The notes under the pieces are model-generated. The model ran no database searches, was not told the DNA's origin, and saw only the letters and a list, made by a program, of their open reading frames with translations. A program made the position numbers and the translations under genes. A DNA stretch of 24,352 nt from a virus. Shown in pieces: positions 1 through 7,320 of this stretch (position 1 is the stretch's first letter; each line of letters starts with the position of its first letter). Location of the stretch: positions 1-24,352 of the IMG/VR virus record IMGVR_UViG_3300010970_000183. One strand, 5' to 3'.

Positions 1-1520
1 CTGTGAACATCCCAGCAGACCCTGCAGTCGTAACTCTGAACGTAGACCACAACCGCGAGGAACCTGTAGGCCGTGCAACTGAGCTCACTGAGACTGCTAC
101 AGGCATCGTAGGTACCTTCAAGATTGCTCAGACTGAAGAGGGAGACCAGCTCCTCGCAGAGATCGCGGACGGCACTCGCGCCAAGCTTTCAGCTGAGGTA
201 AAGAATGTAGTTATCCGAGCTCGTAAAGCTGTATCAGGCTCGCTCTTCGGTGCAGCCGTAGTTGCTCAGGGAGCTTTCCCCTCCGCTGCTCTCCTCGCAG
301 AGTTCGCTGAGGACACTGACCCACAAGAGGAAGAGGAGACCGTGGCAGACGACACGACACTCGAAGCACAAATTCTCGACGTAGTCCCCGACCCCGAGGG
401 CAACACCGAGGAAATTATCGTCGATGACCTGCCCGAGCAGGTTATTGTCGATGTAGTAAACCCTGTGGACGGCACCGTAACCCCTACGGTATTCGTCCCA
501 GAAACCCAACCCAACACACAAGGAGATAACATGGGCGCAGCAACTGCACCTGAGACCCTACAGGCTCACAAGGCTGCGCCTGTATCCGAGGGCCTCAACA
601 CCGTAATCAAGAACCTCAGCGACTCAGCCAAGACTGGTGCTCGCTCGATGTTCGCAGAAATCGCTAAGCGCGATGACGCTCAGGCTGTCACCTCGCTCTT
701 CGCAGCTCTCGAAGACATCAAATACGATGGCGTCGGCTCTGTAGGCGTAAACACTGCTCAGCCTGCATGGCTGGGCGAGCTCTGGGGTGGCAAGTCCTAC
801 CAGCGCAAGTACATCCCACTCATTGGCTCTGGAGCTCTTACCTCTCTCACCATGGAAGCATGGAAGTGGAACGTAAAGCCATCCGTAGCTGAATGGGCTG
901 GTAACAAGAGTGCAGTCCCATCGAACGAACCTTCGACTACTCCAGTCACCGTAAACGGTGTCCGCTACGCCGGAGCCCACGATTGGTCTAGAGAATTTCG
1001 GGATTTTGGGCGCACTGATGTAATCGAGAGCGCATTGCGACTCATGACTGAGTCCTACGCTATGGTCACTGACATTGCAACCATCGAGGGACTCCTCGCA
1101 GGCGCTACTGACGTAGTCGCAGGCTCTGCTACCACTCAGGTAGCTTGGAACCGCATCATGGATGGTATCGAGGCAGTTATCGACGTAGCTACTCCTACCT
1201 TCGCAGTAGTTGCTCAGGACCTGTACCGCGAGCTGGTCATGACCACCTCAAACGACAGCCTGGCTTACCTGAACGCATCACTGGGCCTCGAGTCCGGTAC
1301 CGCTGCAGGTTTCCAGATTATCCCCTCGAGCGAACTCGCAGACGGAAACGTCCTCGTTGGATCGCGCGAAGCTGCAACCTCCTACGAGCTCGGTGGCTCG
1401 CCTATCCGCGTAGAGGCTGAGGCCATCTCCGTAGGTGGCTTCGACATCGGTCTCTTCGGATACCACGCAGTACACGTTGCAACGCCTCTCGGCCTTGCTC
1501 TTGTGGCACCTGCTGCCTAA
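1..1520 (+). CDS. HK97-type prohead protease fused to major capsid protein, unit A (5' end outside window)
   Basis: This is the C-terminal 500-odd residues of a capsid maturation protease joined in frame to the major capsid protein. The GTG at position 3 is an internal valine codon: it aligns with the valine in GTVDIPSDP, about residue 47 of the unit B copy, so the gene begins upstream of the window. The protease part has the likely catalytic His in NVDHNREEPVGR and the likely Ser in RAKLSAEVKN, the layout expected of the S78 prohead protease family. A long acidic linker rich in Asp, Glu and Val follows, which could act as a scaffold or delta-like domain. The capsid part begins near MGAATAPETLQ. 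The unit B homologue is highly similar. Fusion of protease and capsid is known in some phages. The capsid fold is inferred from gene order and overall resemblance. Confidence 0.85.
   Translation, partial: VNIPADPAVVTLNVDHNREEPVGRATELTETATGIVGTFKIAQTEEGDQLLAEIADGTRAKLSAEVKNVVIRARKAVSGSLFGAAVVAQGAFPSAALLAEFAEDTDPQEEEETVADDTTLEAQILDVVPDPEGNTEEIIVDDLPEQVIVDVVNPVDGTVTPTVFVPETQPNTQGDNMGAATAPETLQAHKAAPVSEGLNTVIKNLSDSAKTGARSMFAEIAKRDDAQAVTSLFAALEDIKYDGVGSVGVNTAQPAWLGELWGGKSYQRKYIPLIGSGALTSLTMEAWKWNVKPSVAEWAGNKSAVPSNEPSTTPVTVNGVRYAGAHDWSREFRDFGRTDVIESALRLMTESYAMVTDIATIEGLLAGATDVVAGSATTQVAWNRIMDGIEAVIDVATPTFAVVAQDLYRELVMTTSNDSLAYLNASLGLESGTAAGFQIIPSSELADGNVLVGSREAATSYELGGSPIRVEAEAISVGGFDIGLFGYHAVHVATPLGLALVAPAA
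520..533 (+). promoter_or_regulatory. Internal Shine-Dalgarno and in-frame ATG inside the fusion gene, unit A
   Basis: AAGGAG at 520-525 lies five bases before an in-frame ATG at 531. It is one of the best ribosome binding sites in the window, yet it lies in the middle of an open frame. The same element occurs at the matching place in unit B, so it is conserved. Confidence 0.7.
531..1520 (+). CDS. Nested major capsid protein (internal start), unit A
   Basis: Translation from the internal ATG would give a 329-residue capsid protein lacking the protease and acidic linker, about the size of a mature HK97-fold subunit. The unit B nested product is also exactly 329 residues, whereas the linker just before the ATG differs in length between the units. 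This suggests that the product boundary is under selection. Internal starts that adjust head-protein ratios are established (lambda C/Nu3), but here the nested product would be the capsid protein itself. That this start is used is inferred from the ribosome binding site. The alternative is that the fusion is made and cut by its own protease. Confidence 0.6.
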   Translation: MGAATAPETLQAHKAAPVSEGLNTVIKNLSDSAKTGARSMFAEIAKRDDAQAVTSLFAALEDIKYDGVGSVGVNTAQPAWLGELWGGKSYQRKYIPLIGSGALTSLTMEAWKWNVKPSVAEWAGNKSAVPSNEPSTTPVTVNGVRYAGAHDWSREFRDFGRTDVIESALRLMTESYAMVTDIATIEGLLAGATDVVAGSATTQVAWNRIMDGIEAVIDVATPTFAVVAQDLYRELVMTTSNDSLAYLNASLGLESGTAAGFQIIPSSELADGNVLVGSREAATSYELGGSPIRVEAEAISVGGFDIGLFGYHAVHVATPLGLALVAPAA

Positions 1521-1530
1521 GTAACTCCAT

Positions 1531-1570
1531 GAGAGGGGGCCAGTCCCTACCCCTGCGGCGGTCCCCTCTC
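1531..1570 (+). other. Hairpin after the capsid gene, unit A
   Basis: GAGAGGGG at 1531-1538 pairs with CCCCTCTC at 1563-1570. The stem extends inward with a G-T pair, C-G and C-G, to about 11 pairs. The loop holds TACCCCTGCGG, which unit B shares. No T-run follows, so a classical intrinsic terminator is doubtful. A partial terminator, RNA processing site or mRNA stabiliser for the abundant capsid message fits as well. Confidence 0.6.
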
Positions 1571-1598
1571 TCCCCCTCACACTTGAAAGGAAGCCCAC

Positions 1599-2237
1599 AT
1601 GGCTATTATCCCCGTCATTGACCTGGGCTCCCTATGGGTAGGAGACGTTCCCTTCTCTCCCACACGTGCAGACTTCGTAGACGAAGTAGGCGCTCCCGTC
1701 CAAATTTCTGAATATAACGCCTGGACAGCCATCATGCTGGGCCCAGATTTTACTGAGCTGGGCACACTCACCGGCACTGGACACGGACAGCACCTAGAGT
1801 TCACTTGGCCCACAGAGAGCATCCTCGAGCTTCCTGGACGCCACCAGATTATCGTGACCTTCACCGATACTCTCGGCGTAACCGTCCAGACTGAGCCCTT
1901 CAGCTTCGTAGTCCAGGAAGTAGACGGCTGGCTCACCCTCGAGCAGGCACGCTCACAGTGGGCAGACGCTCCACTAGACGACGTCTTCCTCGCCCAAATT
2001 CTCGACGCTGCTAAAGTGCAGTGCATCGCATACGCTCCAGCTCTCCTCCTGGGCGCTGTAGTCCCTGTGAACTACCTCCACGCGCAGCTTATGCAGGCCC
2101 GTGCACTGTATCAGTCAGTCATCGCTAACCAGCAGGATAACGTAGGCGTAGACGGCTTCCAGGTCCGCGTGTTTCCTCTAGATTTCACCATCCGTGCTCT
2201 GCTCCGTCCTAAAAAGGCTTTCGGAGGAATGTACTGA
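1599..2237 (+). CDS. Head-to-tail connector with N-terminal Ig-like domain, unit A
   Basis: A 212-residue protein immediately after the capsid gene, where siphoviruses of actinobacteria encode the head-tail adaptor. Residues 1 to about 108 look like a beta-sandwich (alternating hydrophobic strands ending in FSFVVQEVDG). The remainder begins DGWLTLEQARSQWAD and contains a helical segment ending in VFPLDFTIRALLRPKK, which resembles actinophage connector proteins. The start ATG follows GAAAGGA with good spacing. The stop TGA overlaps the ATG of the next gene (TGATG), so the two are translationally coupled. The C-terminal half is much better conserved between the units than the N-terminal half, which fits an exposed N-terminal domain. 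Confidence 0.65.
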   Translation: MAIIPVIDLGSLWVGDVPFSPTRADFVDEVGAPVQISEYNAWTAIMLGPDFTELGTLTGTGHGQHLEFTWPTESILELPGRHQIIVTFTDTLGVTVQTEPFSFVVQEVDGWLTLEQARSQWADAPLDDVFLAQILDAAKVQCIAYAPALLLGAVVPVNYLHAQLMQARALYQSVIANQQDNVGVDGFQVRVFPLDFTIRALLRPKKAFGGMY

Positions 2238-2605
2238 TGTCAGTCCGTAGTGAGCTCGCAGCTGCACTGAAGCCGCTGCTCCCTGCATCGGTGAAAATCA
2301 TCGACGTGCCACGATCTATAGACGGCATGGAAGCTAAGCGTCCAGTAGTCCTCCTGTACCGTGAAAGCCGCGCTAAAGCTCCTAACGCCATGGGCGACTA
2401 CTTCGACACCTTCGCGCTGTACGTCGTAACTCCAGGCGTAGACGTACGTCGCTCAGAGGATGCTCTAGACGATGCACTGGATGCTGTCGTAGACGCTCTA
2501 GACCAAATCAAGTGGCTGCAGTGGACTAGCGCCGAGCGCTCAATCTTCGGAGACAATCAGGCTCCGGCTTATAAAATAACCCTGACCATCGTATACAACA
2601 AGTAA
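2237..2605 (+). CDS. Tail terminator protein, unit A
   Basis: A 122-residue protein starting MSVRSELAAALKPLLP and ending AYKITLTIVYNK. This pattern, with a central DALDDALDAVVDAL helix, resembles actinophage tail terminator proteins, which cap the tail tube and join it to the head. It lies directly before the major tail protein, the usual place for a terminator. Its ATG overlaps the upstream TGA. The unit B copy has the same length and is nearly identical in protein despite many silent changes. Confidence 0.65.
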   Translation: MSVRSELAAALKPLLPASVKIIDVPRSIDGMEAKRPVVLLYRESRAKAPNAMGDYFDTFALYVVTPGVDVRRSEDALDDALDAVVDALDQIKWLQWTSAERSIFGDNQAPAYKITLTIVYNK

Positions 2606-2615
2606 GGATAACCAA

Positions 2616-3026
2616 ATGGCACAGATTGCTGTTCAGCCTATCTACCTGAAGGACTGTGTCCTCTCGGTGGCTGGGTCTGATTTTGAAAAGGCAGTTAGCT
2701 CTGTAAGCTTCACCCCTTCGGTAACTACCGCTACCTTCAAGGGACTTGAGCCTACTGCAGTGTTCACGAACGTAGGAAGCTCTACCTGGATGGTAGACAT
2801 CGCTTACGCTCAGGACTGGGAGACCACCGGCTCTCTGTCTGCATACCTCTTCGCTAACGAAGGCGCAGAAGTTACTCTGACCTTCGAGCCCGTAAACGGC
2901 GGCTCTTCATGGAGTGCAGACGTAATCATCGTTCCTGGTGCCGTAGGTGGCGCTGTAGACAGCTACGCAGTAGCTACCGTCTCACTCCCTGTACAGGGAC
3001 GCCCCACCTTCACCCCTGCAGTATAG
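2616..3026 (+). CDS. Major tail tube protein, unit A
   Basis: A 136-residue, beta-rich acidic protein (MAQIAVQPIYLKDCVL..., ending QGRPTFTPAV) that follows AAGGATAACC. Size, composition and position between terminator and tape measure fit the tube subunit of a small siphovirus. The unit B protein is the same length, with scattered substitutions mostly in the first two thirds and an identical last 30 residues. Assignment rests on synteny and general character more than on a diagnostic motif. Confidence 0.65.
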   Translation: MAQIAVQPIYLKDCVLSVAGSDFEKAVSSVSFTPSVTTATFKGLEPTAVFTNVGSSTWMVDIAYAQDWETTGSLSAYLFANEGAEVTLTFEPVNGGSSWSADVIIVPGAVGGAVDSYAVATVSLPVQGRPTFTPAV

Positions 3027-3039
3027 GTAGGAGCCTCCC

Positions 3040-3552
3040 GTGGGCGCAATAATCTGGGAATCGAAAGAACTCCAGGCCACTATCCTCGCTTTGAAGATAG
3101 TTGGAAAGGACCTTCGTAAGGAAATCCTAAAGCGCACACGGGAGCTCATCCTAAAAGACTGGGACAGTGCAGTAGCTGATGAGATCAGTACCGTAGGTGG
3201 AGACATCTACGCTACTCGTCTCACTATGCGAAACACCAGGGTAAAAGTAGGTACTCAAGGCTTTACCCTGCAGGCTGCTACACGTGGAACTAAAGCAACG
3301 TCTGGGGGGCTCATCTCCTCCAAGCACTACTATCTTGCTGAGTTCGGTGCAGATAAAAAGGTAGTGCCAGTAAACGGTAGACGTGGAGCCACAAGCTACC
3401 AATATAAGCGAACAGTAAACACCGGCTTTCAGCGACGCGTCAAAAATGGGCGCTACGCTTTCAAGGCCGGAGGTAAGATTATGAACAGGGCCCTAGCGCT
3501 CTACACACAGACCTGTATACAGATGGTCTACGAAGCTTTCGAGAGGAAATAA
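3040..3552 (+). CDS. Basic tail/neck-completion protein, possibly HK97 gp10-like, unit A
   Basis: A 170-residue lysine- and arginine-rich protein with a GTG start after GAGCCTCCC. The segment GGLISSKHYYLAEFGADKK is reminiscent of the (Y)A..vEfGt element in HK97 gp10-type proteins, but gp10 homologues normally precede the major tail protein, so this may instead be a minor tail protein. It occupies the place where tail assembly chaperones usually sit, but I see no second frame suggesting a programmed frameshift. The boundary of the exact inter-unit repeat lies inside this gene: from codon 111 onward the DNA matches unit B exactly. Confidence 0.4.
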   Translation: MGAIIWESKELQATILALKIVGKDLRKEILKRTRELILKDWDSAVADEISTVGGDIYATRLTMRNTRVKVGTQGFTLQAATRGTKATSGGLISSKHYYLAEFGADKKVVPVNGRRGATSYQYKRTVNTGFQRRVKNGRYAFKAGGKIMNRALALYTQTCIQMVYEAFERK

Positions 3553-3557
3553 CGCTT

Positions 3558-4946
3558 ATGGCTGACGCCGGCATTAACATGAGCGCCGATATTGACCCGA
3601 AACCCTTTATAGCCGGTATCGACAATATGGGCGAAGCCCTCGAAGACCTCCAAAAAGAGGTCGAAGACGTCCAAAAAGACGGTGATAAGAGCCTCGAAAA
3701 GCTTGAAAAGAGCTTCGCAGAGGTCGCAAAAGCCTCTCGTAACGCCGGTGATGACGTCCGAAAAGGGCTTGGAGACGGCACAAAACGGGCTGGAAAAGAG
3801 GCTGAAGGGGCTCTAGACGAGTTCAAGAGCGAAGCAAACAGCACCGCTAAAGAGTCTGCAGCATCATTTGATGGCTCTGCAGAGTCGATTGTGGACTCTT
3901 TTCAAGAGATCGCAGCTAATGCGTTCCAAGGTTTCGGCGCAGCCGGTGCAGTAGCTGGTTTAGCCCTCGCAGCCGGTATTGGTATCGCTACGGCAGCATT
4001 TCAGCAATCTGAAGAGGAAGCTCAAAAGGCTAAAGAGCGCATAGGTGAGCTCGGTATAGCGATGATTGACGCCGGTACAGACGGCTCTGTGCCCCTCGAA
4101 AACATCACCGAGAACCTCAAAAACATTGTCACTAACAGCGAAGACGCGGTCAAGGGCTTCAAGGATATTAGTCAGGCATCTAAAACTGCAGGTACAGACG
4201 CTGCAGCCATTGCCATGGCGTATGCAGGTAATGAAGACGCTATCGACGGGCAGATGAAAGCCCTCGAAGACCTCATCGACACTCAGCAAGAGGAAGTCGA
4301 TAAGGCAGCCGAGCATGGCTCACGTTTCGCAGCTATTTCAGACGCCAAACTCAAGGCTTTACAGCTTCAACAATCAGACCTCAAAAAGGTACAGGAAGAG
4401 ACTGAAGCTGCAGCCGAAATTGAGCAGGCATGGCTCGCCTCTGGCGGTGCAGAAATACAGGCTAAAGCCGACGCCGTAGGGCTTATAAACGACGCATACG
4501 ATGAAGTCGTCGGGAGCGTCACCGATTTCGTAAACTCAGAGACTGGCATCCTCGACGTTGAAGCCTATCTAGCAGCCATTGACGCACGCTCTAAGGCTCT
4601 GGAAGACTACCAAACTAACTTAGCTAGTGCCGGGCTCTCTACGGAGCAGAAAGACGCCCTCAACGCCATGGGTGTCGAAGCTGCATCTGCATGGCTTGCC
4701 GGTTATCAGTCAGCAACTCCAGAGCAGCAACAAAAGCTGAAGCAATCACTCACAAACGCTGCTAGTGAAAGCTCTGGCGTGGCTCGCAAAACCATTGACG
4801 ACGCTTTCAAAAAGCCTGTAGACGCTACAGTGAAAGCTATTGCAGATACTGCAAGTGCACGCCGAGACCTAGACAACCTCATCGAAGCTCGCACGGCAAT
4901 CATTAGGGTCGATTTCAGAGACCGAGAAGGGCGACCCATAGGATAA
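3558..4946 (+). CDS. Tape measure protein, unit A
   Basis: A 462-residue, Ala/Glu/Lys-rich, largely helical protein and the longest gene of the tail module. Residues 25-110 have the charge pattern of a coiled coil (EALEDLQKEVEDVQ). A hydrophobic stretch lies at about 125-148 (GFGAAGAVAGLALAAGIGIA), a common feature of tape measures thought to aid membrane passage of DNA. A second helical region covers roughly 225-290. With the known rule of about 0.15 nm per residue, this predicts a tail near 70 nm, very short. It starts after AGAGGAAATAACG, and its TAA overlaps the next ATG. Confidence 0.85.
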   Translation: MADAGINMSADIDPKPFIAGIDNMGEALEDLQKEVEDVQKDGDKSLEKLEKSFAEVAKASRNAGDDVRKGLGDGTKRAGKEAEGALDEFKSEANSTAKESAASFDGSAESIVDSFQEIAANAFQGFGAAGAVAGLALAAGIGIATAAFQQSEEEAQKAKERIGELGIAMIDAGTDGSVPLENITENLKNIVTNSEDAVKGFKDISQASKTAGTDAAAIAMAYAGNEDAIDGQMKALEDLIDTQQEEVDKAAEHGSRFAAISDAKLKALQLQQSDLKKVQEETEAAAEIEQAWLASGGAEIQAKADAVGLINDAYDEVVGSVTDFVNSETGILDVEAYLAAIDARSKALEDYQTNLASAGLSTEQKDALNAMGVEAASAWLAGYQSATPEQQQKLKQSLTNAASESSGVARKTIDDAFKKPVDATVKAIADTASARRDLDNLIEARTAIIRVDFRDREGRPIG

Positions 4947-5299
4947 TGACTACAGTCACTACTAGCTCAGGCGCATCATTTACCCCAAAAGTACGTTACA
5001 CAGCAGGGGACACCTACCCAACACGTAACAAAATCTATGACCTACTCGGCGGAGATGTAGCCGTCACATTCGGCGCAATGCCAAGACGTACCGGCACTTT
5101 CGATTTCATGTTCGAGGATGAGCTTTCGGCTTTCACCGCATACCTAATCATGCGAGACGGCTACGTCATGCAAATCATGGACGTGGACGACATCGGTGCA
5201 AGCCCTATGAACTTCGTGCTCTCTGGCGACATGACTCGCACATGGGATGCTGAAACTAATACTTGGACGGTCTCACTAGACTTTCAAGAGGTAGCATGA
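4946..5299 (+). CDS. Minor tail protein (distal tail-like), unit A
   Basis: A 117-residue protein that starts within the stop of the tape measure (TAATG) and ends in an ATGA overlap with the next gene, so three tail genes are coupled. It contains GDVAVTFGAMPRRTGTFDFM and ends TWTVSLDFQEVA, a beta-rich pattern like short tail-tip proteins that follow tape measures. Position supports a distal tail or tip role. No catalytic motif is visible. Confidence 0.5.
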   Translation: MTTVTTSSGASFTPKVRYTAGDTYPTRNKIYDLLGGDVAVTFGAMPRRTGTFDFMFEDELSAFTAYLIMRDGYVMQIMDVDDIGASPMNFVLSGDMTRTWDAETNTWTVSLDFQEVA

Positions 5300-6531
5300 G
5301 CCTCCCACTGTCTAAACACGTAGCCATAGTTAACTCAACTACCGGCTATGAAAATATGTCCACCATTGACATCGACATCCGCATCGAAGAAACGTGGAGC
5401 CCATACATACAGGGCACACTCACATTTGCAGAAAACTACGTATTAGACCCACGCGCAGGCGACCGGCTCACTATTCTCTTGCAGCAAGAGTTTGGCGCAA
5501 TGCTGCACCCTAGAGACCTCACTAACAGCATCCCCACGGGCTTAGTCTCTGACTACACTGCAGCCTTCACCCCTATGAAGCCTCGCACAATCACCTCTAC
5601 ATACGTGAAATCTTGGAACATTTTTGGCACTGCAGAGCCCATCTCATACTTGACTGCAGGCATAGGCGGAGCAATGGCAGCCTATACTGCAGCCTTCACC
5701 TATGTTTACGATGTCACCCGATACCTCGCAGGCAGTGGAAACCTAAACCCTCCACAGCCCACGGTCTTCTCTGGAGACTTAGGTATCCGCTCCGTCGTCT
5801 ACAATCAGCTCGACCAAACTTACACAGTCTCAGTATCTTCAGACGAAGCCCTCCTCCAAGATTATGCATGGATCTCAGCTACGCCATACACTCCAGCGAC
5901 CACAGACGTCGCTACGCTCACCAATTACGTCTTAGGCAAGATAGGCGCATCGTTAGCCACTGGCAACGCAACGGGAACCTATGACAACACCGTAGTAAAA
6001 TGGCTCCCCGGACAGTCCGGCTGGGACTTCATCAACCCCATTATCCAAGCATCCGATTTGGTGCTCTACTGTGACGAAGGCAGAAATTGGCGGCTCGTAC
6101 CATCCACGGCAACAACTGGCAGCCTCACACTCGACGACACATCCAACATTATTGAGCTCACAACATCCATCGACATTGCACGCGACTATTTCGACTCGTG
6201 TGTCGTCCAATACTCTTGGTATAACGGCACAGCGCAGCAAGTCGCCTACGACATTTATGCCCCCGTCGGCAGTGTCAAAACTAAGAATGTACAAATCTCA
6301 GACACGCCATATCCCGGCACTGGTCTCGCTTATGCACTAACTCAGCGAGCATTGACTCGTAGCGAAATGTTTGAGTTGAAAGCAATCTCCAACTATGACG
6401 CTCGCCCTAGGCAAGAGCTCACTGTGAACGTCACAGACACTGCAACAAAATTAGCCGTAATCTCTTCGATTGCTTGGAGCCTCCCGGCTGATACAATGAA
6501 TATCAACATCCGAAACCTAGTAGAGGTATAA
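5296..6531 (+). CDS. Tail tip/hub minor tail protein, unit A
   Basis: A 411-residue beta-rich protein. The frame is open further upstream, but the ATG at 5296 overlaps the previous stop as ATGA, like most junctions here, and gives the sensible N-terminus MSLPLSKHVAIVNS. It has the size and position of the hub (Tal or gp27-like) protein that binds the end of the tape measure: an early strand region, a central segment with WLPGQSGWDFINPIIQASD, and a C-terminus ending MNINIRNLVEV. The pattern W..L..... followed by paired strands at the end is common in hub proteins of actinophages. Confidence 0.6.
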   Translation: MSLPLSKHVAIVNSTTGYENMSTIDIDIRIEETWSPYIQGTLTFAENYVLDPRAGDRLTILLQQEFGAMLHPRDLTNSIPTGLVSDYTAAFTPMKPRTITSTYVKSWNIFGTAEPISYLTAGIGGAMAAYTAAFTYVYDVTRYLAGSGNLNPPQPTVFSGDLGIRSVVYNQLDQTYTVSVSSDEALLQDYAWISATPYTPATTDVATLTNYVLGKIGASLATGNATGTYDNTVVKWLPGQSGWDFINPIIQASDLVLYCDEGRNWRLVPSTATTGSLTLDDTSNIIELTTSIDIARDYFDSCVVQYSWYNGTAQQVAYDIYAPVGSVKTKNVQISDTPYPGTGLAYALTQRALTRSEMFELKAISNYDARPRQELTVNVTDTATKLAVISSIAWSLPADTMNINIRNLVEV

Positions 6532-6533
6532 CA

Positions 6534-7154
6534 ATGGCAACAGGCTATCTAGACGCTAACGGCATTTGGCAGTATGGCGAAGATGACAGTGACGCGAACT
6601 TCAGTTCGTTACTGAACCGTCTCGCCTCTTCGACGTCTGACGTTGTCGCTAACCCTACCGTTTCGGGCAATATGCGACTAACAAACGTGAACGATGCTTC
6701 AACTACTTCGACAGACCACGCGTTTCAAATTGGCGCATCCGCTGGAACTAATCTTCGTATTGACAATAACGAAATCTTGGTCGCAAACAACGGTGCTGCA
6801 GCGACTCTGAACATAAACCCAAACGCAGATATTTCTATGTCTGGAAGCTCCAACACGGTCACAATGAACGGTCGCTGGATAGCAGCGCATTACCCTTGGG
6901 CACAGTCCGCCGGTAACATCACTACAAGCACGTCTGCACACGTCACCGTCACATTCCCTGCAAGCCGTTTCTCAGTCGGACCAAACGTATCTGTAACAAG
7001 CGTTGCAGGCACTAACGCCGTCTGCACGCCCTACGTAGCGACCGTAAACGCCACCGCAATGACTCTAAGCCTCTACACAACTGCAGGGGCTCGTGTAGCT
7101 CAGAATGTTCAGTGGCTTGCCGTACAAATGACCTCAACAACCGCTGCAGGATAG
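6534..7154 (+). CDS. Tail fibre / receptor-binding candidate with lectin-like C-terminus, unit A
   Basis: A 206-residue protein. The N-terminus MATGYLDANGIWQYGEDD looks like the attachment end of small actinophage minor tail proteins. The middle (about 40-115) is Asn/Ser/Thr-rich with repeating short strands, as in fibre shafts. Residues ~135-202 (VTFPASRFSVGPNVSVTS to VQWLAVQMTST) resemble the H-type lectin fold seen at the tips of fibres. It is the last structural gene before lysis, so it is the best receptor-binding candidate. The lectin resemblance is my reading and not a search result. Confidence 0.55.
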   Translation: MATGYLDANGIWQYGEDDSDANFSSLLNRLASSTSDVVANPTVSGNMRLTNVNDASTTSTDHAFQIGASAGTNLRIDNNEILVANNGAAATLNINPNADISMSGSSNTVTMNGRWIAAHYPWAQSAGNITTSTSAHVTVTFPASRFSVGPNVSVTSVAGTNAVCTPYVATVNATAMTLSLYTTAGARVAQNVQWLAVQMTSTTAAG

Positions 7155-7161
7155 GACTGAA

Positions 7162-7320
7162 ATGCTCGACTTTATCGTCACTTGCCACACTGAAGGCTGC
7201 GACAACGCAGACATCCCCATCGACATCATCGTCGAGGATGCCGAGCCCATCGTCATCTGCGGCGTATGCTCTGTAACCATCATCGACATCGTGGCAAAAC
7301 CTACACCCAAAAAGAAGTGA
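7162..7320 (+). CDS. Small zinc-ribbon-like protein of the tail-lysis junction, unit A
   Basis: A 52-residue protein, MLDFIVTCHTEGCDNADIP at the start and a lysine tail KPTPKKK at the end. Cys8, Cys13, Cys33 and Cys36 (CHTEGC and CGVC) form two knuckles that could hold one zinc ion. The stop overlaps the GTG start of the lysin (GTGA). It is identical in unit B. Function is unknown; similar small proteins are, as far as I recall, frequent beside minor tail genes of actinophages. Confidence 0.7.
   Translation: MLDFIVTCHTEGCDNADIPIDIIVEDAEPIVICGVCSVTIIDIVAKPTPKKK

Noticed and set aside
266-532. Long minus-strand open frames opposite the capsid, tape measure and other genes (also 3479-3844, 1577-2026, 9700-10227)
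   Set aside because: They are low-complexity Ser/Thr/Val mirror images of the + strand genes, lack ribosome binding sites, and follow the codon phase of the sense gene. All convincing features lie on the + strand.
3066-3552. Programmed frameshift tail assembly chaperone between tail tube and tape measure
   Set aside because: I found no overlapping second frame of useful length and no slippery heptamer at the end of the 170-codon gene. The gene is basic, unlike typical chaperones.
5263-5295. Upstream GTG/TTG/ATG starts for the hub, lysin and first early gene (5263, 7266, 8344)
   Set aside because: They lie inside preceding genes or on a promoter. The chosen starts overlap upstream stops or have proper ribosome binding sites, and for the early gene the start matches unit B.
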